Shown piece by piece: positions 61,326 through 64,000 of a DNA stretch of 64,000 nt. The DNA comes from Pohlia nutans (lineage: Eukaryota > Streptophyta > Bryopsida > Bryales > Mniaceae). Where the stretch lies: the NCBI GenBank assembly GCA_022496805.1, contig CM040085.1:39709811-39773810 (forward strand). Direction: 5' to 3'. Both the position numbers and the translations under genes were made by a program. The stretch's first letter is position 1. The number at the start of each line of letters is the position of its first letter. The notes under the pieces were generated by a model. It worked only from the letters and a program-made list of their open reading frames with translations. It was not told where the DNA came from and made no database searches.

Positions 61326-64000
61326 ATGGATAAGTATTTTTGCGAGTTATGTGATGCTTCATTTAGGACAAGGGGAGGCCTAGCCACTCATAGAGCTAGT
61401 TGTATAGGAAATAAAATTCCTAAAGTAGGATCTTCTTCGAGAGGGAGAAGTCATGGCCGACCAGAAACTCCATTACTTGAGCCTGAAATACCACACGATA
61501 TGCCAGGACCAAGTGAACCTTTTCCACCTAGTGAACCCGTACAGTTTATTGTAGATGAATCAAACTTAGAGGATTATGATGATTGTTTAGACGAAGAGGT
61601 GTTCGATCTTCCTTTAGCAGAATCTTCCACTGCTTCATACAATTCAAATTCTAGTCTCATTCGTTGGATTAGAACCGTTAGAAAATCCTCTGGCTTGTCA
61701 AATACAGACGTAGATAGGTTATTTACGGATGTCCTATTTCATCCTAAATTCAAATTGGAAGATGTTACAGTTAAATCCGCTTATGACATCGATAAGTATG
61801 AGAGATCATATTACAGCGAGGAAGATGGGTGGAAATCAGAGGACATAGGGGAGTTTGTGCTGCGATATCGTGATCCACTAAACGCTTTAGAATATTTGTT
61901 TTCGTCTCCCACGTTAGCTGAGAATTTCACATTGAAACCTTCAGTTCGGGATGATGAGCATGAAAGAGTATATTCAACGCCTGCAACAGGAGATTGGTGG
62001 CATTCTATGCAAGCAAGAATATAGAGAAGTAGTACTTGACAAAGGATTTTAGGTTTTTCGATATCAAATTTTGTTATATTTAAGTATTTAGTGAAAATTA
62101 AGTAATTATTTTTTTACTCATATTCGTATTTTTTTGTTAATTATATAAGTTTATCAAATTCAATACAATCTAATTGGGATTCTGGATTTTGAACAGGAAC
62201 ATGTTGATTTAAAACATGATGGTGGCATTGTGTGTCCACTGATTTTTTTCAGTGATAAAACTGCATTATCAAAGGATGGAAAAATCAGTGGACACCCATT
62301 GTACTTTACAATAGGAAACATATCATGTGAAGATAGACATCTGCAAGGAGGACATTGTTTGTTGGCATTGTTGCCAGACTTCAATGTTCCTAATTCCAAT
62401 GCTTTGCAACGTATGCAAGCATTTCAAGATTGTCTTTCGCATATTTTTAAACCTCTTAAAGAATGTAGCTACAAGTAAGGCAACTATGACTATTTATGTT
62501 GCATTTTGAGTATTATTGTTTCCATACTGAAATCACTTGACTTTTTTCTTTTTCTTAATAAGTAAATTATTTAGAAATTTTTAATTTACAAAATTATATT
62601 TAAAATAATTCTAATATGTATATGTTTTTTTTTACAGTGGATATTGGTTAATCGATCCATTTGGGAACGAACAAAAAGTGTACCCTAGGCTGTTTGCTTA
62701 CGTGTGCGATCATGAAGAATCATGTACGGTAAGAAAATCTACAATTTTTTCAACTTTCATTTGTAATTATAATTTTTTAAGGTTTTTGAGATGTTGGTTG
62801 ACGGTGTAGTCAATGTTGAGCTAATGTAGGATTTGTTTTGATGAAGTGAATGGTTGCATTAACTTAGTCTCAAAGTAAAAGTACCTGACACAAAGCGTAT
62901 GATAGTTTAGTATAAAGTGAAAGCAATTGTACATTGAACTGACGTTAGAGAAAATATTTTCTCAGTAGAGACAAACATTATGTTGAGTGTTAATAACACT
63001 AAAAGAACCTCTCATGGATTTGAAACATATGCTAAATTAAAAAGATGTGAATCCGCGAACAGGTGACTTGCACTTACACGACGAATAGATGCAAATGTCC
63101 ATGTAGTATGTGCATGTGTCCACATACTGAGTTGGCAAATGTTCAAAGAACATTTGATTATCGCACGGAGACTACAATGAAGGTAATCTATAACGAAATG
63201 ATGCAGCCTCTTCAAATAGGAGACAAAGTATTTCGAAGCAATACTCGTTGCATCCGGTCGAGGTAACTTTTTTAATCCGAACATGAGGAACTCAAATTTC
63301 AAACAGAAAAGCGTACTTGTGCATTGTAATGGAATTTTTCATATTAACATTTCTTTTGTAATTAATTTCAATATTTTTAATATTTAAACAAATAAGTTAT
63401 TTAAATAATTAACTTATTTAAATAATTTATTTATTTAAATAATTAACTTATTTAAATAACTTAATTATTTAAATTTAATTAATTATGTATGATTAATGTT
63501 AATTGAAAATTAAAAAATCTTTACCTGACCATTCATGAAGTTAATCAATGTTCATTGTTGTGGAATAGTGTGCACTTTGGGGTTTTGCTGGTGGAGAGAC
63601 CGAATTCGGCAATCCTTACAGAGCTATCAACGTCGACATGTTGCACCAAGCGGACATGGGTGTTTTCAAAACATTGATGGATGTACTACAGGAAATATGC
63701 AAAGAACTGGATAACAATCCTATCTCCCAATTGGAGGAGAGGATCAACATAATAAAAAATTCCGCAAGATTTTTTCATTTTCGATTGCCTGGTTTAGCAA
63801 GAGGAGGGTACTTTTCATCAGCGGCAAACTTTGCTGCCTTCGAACATCGTTCAGTTATGCAGGTGATTTAGAAACAAATATCATTGACAGATGTTACCAT
63901 ACTATTTTTAAGATTTAAGAATGTGAAATCTGATTTTGCAGCAATTGCTTTTACAAAGTGTTTGATTTGCTTTTACATGAATGATCTCTTTTCACATTGC
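61326..64000 (+). CDS. Plavaka-type (CACTA superfamily) transposase, 5' part
   Basis: DNA-transposon transposase of the Plavaka group, best known from fungi. Exon 1 (61326 to about 61999) starts MDKYFCELCDASFRTRGGLA with a C2H2 finger (C-x2-C...H-x4-C) and ends WWHSMQ at a probable GC donor. Exon 2 (about 62199-62475) has VCPLIFFSDKTALSKDGK and HPLYFTIGNIS, a family hallmark. Exon 3 (62638-62728) has YPRLFAYVCDHEESC. Exon 4 (63063-63262) is Cys-rich. Exon 5 (63569-63862) has NPYRAINVDMLHQADMGVFK, another hallmark. A further exon begins near 63943 and runs off the window. Phases do not match across 63262/63569, so there may be a frameshift or unusual splicing there. Boundaries are my splice predictions. 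Confidence 0.75.
63375..63480. repeat. AT-only repeat in an intron
   Basis: ATTAACTTATTTAAATAA-type phrases recur about four times. Self-complementary. Confidence 0.75.

Overview
The window is nuclear DNA of a green plant lineage (land plant or charophyte-type streptophyte). The evidence is a plant-type GSK3/SHAGGY kinase gene with short GT-AG introns at the left edge, kanadaptin and CNOT9 gene pieces, and plant-style DNA transposons (Stowaway-like, CACTA-like MITEs). I cannot name the species. Gene density is low; most of the window is mobile or decayed DNA.

Layout. 1-2613: the 3' part of a GSK3/SHAGGY kinase gene, nine exons, the only clearly healthy host gene. 3455-19101: a large inverted repeat with 4.33-kb arms that are almost identical (3455-7787 and 14770-19101) around a 7-kb spacer. 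Each arm holds a TTAA-flanked, piggyBac-like element, a palindromic CACTA-like MITE and a decayed coding remnant. The spacer holds an unrecognised multi-exon gene (8740-11809) split by a 369-bp MITE inside its second exon. 19.6-29.8 kb: minus-strand exons of several unrelated genes lie together: an unrecognised exon cluster, a CNOT9-like piece, one nucleoside-hydrolase exon, and a paralogue of the spacer gene whose 4.5-kb first intron contains a truncated kanadaptin gene. 30-39 kb: AT-rich DNA with TTAA-type MITEs, a 56-bp tandem repeat and a tandem array of four hairpins.

39188-59672 is the main discovery: one 20,485-bp hAT-type element with CAGGGTTG termini and a perfect 8-bp target duplication, TTTGTACA, on both sides. 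It contains an intact 1031-codon hAT transposase (55904-58999) and three cargo genes on the opposite strand: a divergent protein kinase, a gene with a ubiquitin-interacting-motif-like C-terminus, and a large RING-finger gene. The latter two are homologous at their N-termini. Each cargo gene carries at least one in-frame stop. Dense CGGACGG-type repeat clusters lie at both ends and between the genes, probably as transposase-binding arrays. Other TTAA-type elements and a diverged 1.5-kb inverted repeat are nested inside.

Right of it, 61326-64000 holds the start of a multi-exon Plavaka-type (CACTA superfamily) transposase gene. CACTA-like subterminal motifs on both sides of the giant hAT suggest that the hAT sits inside this second element.
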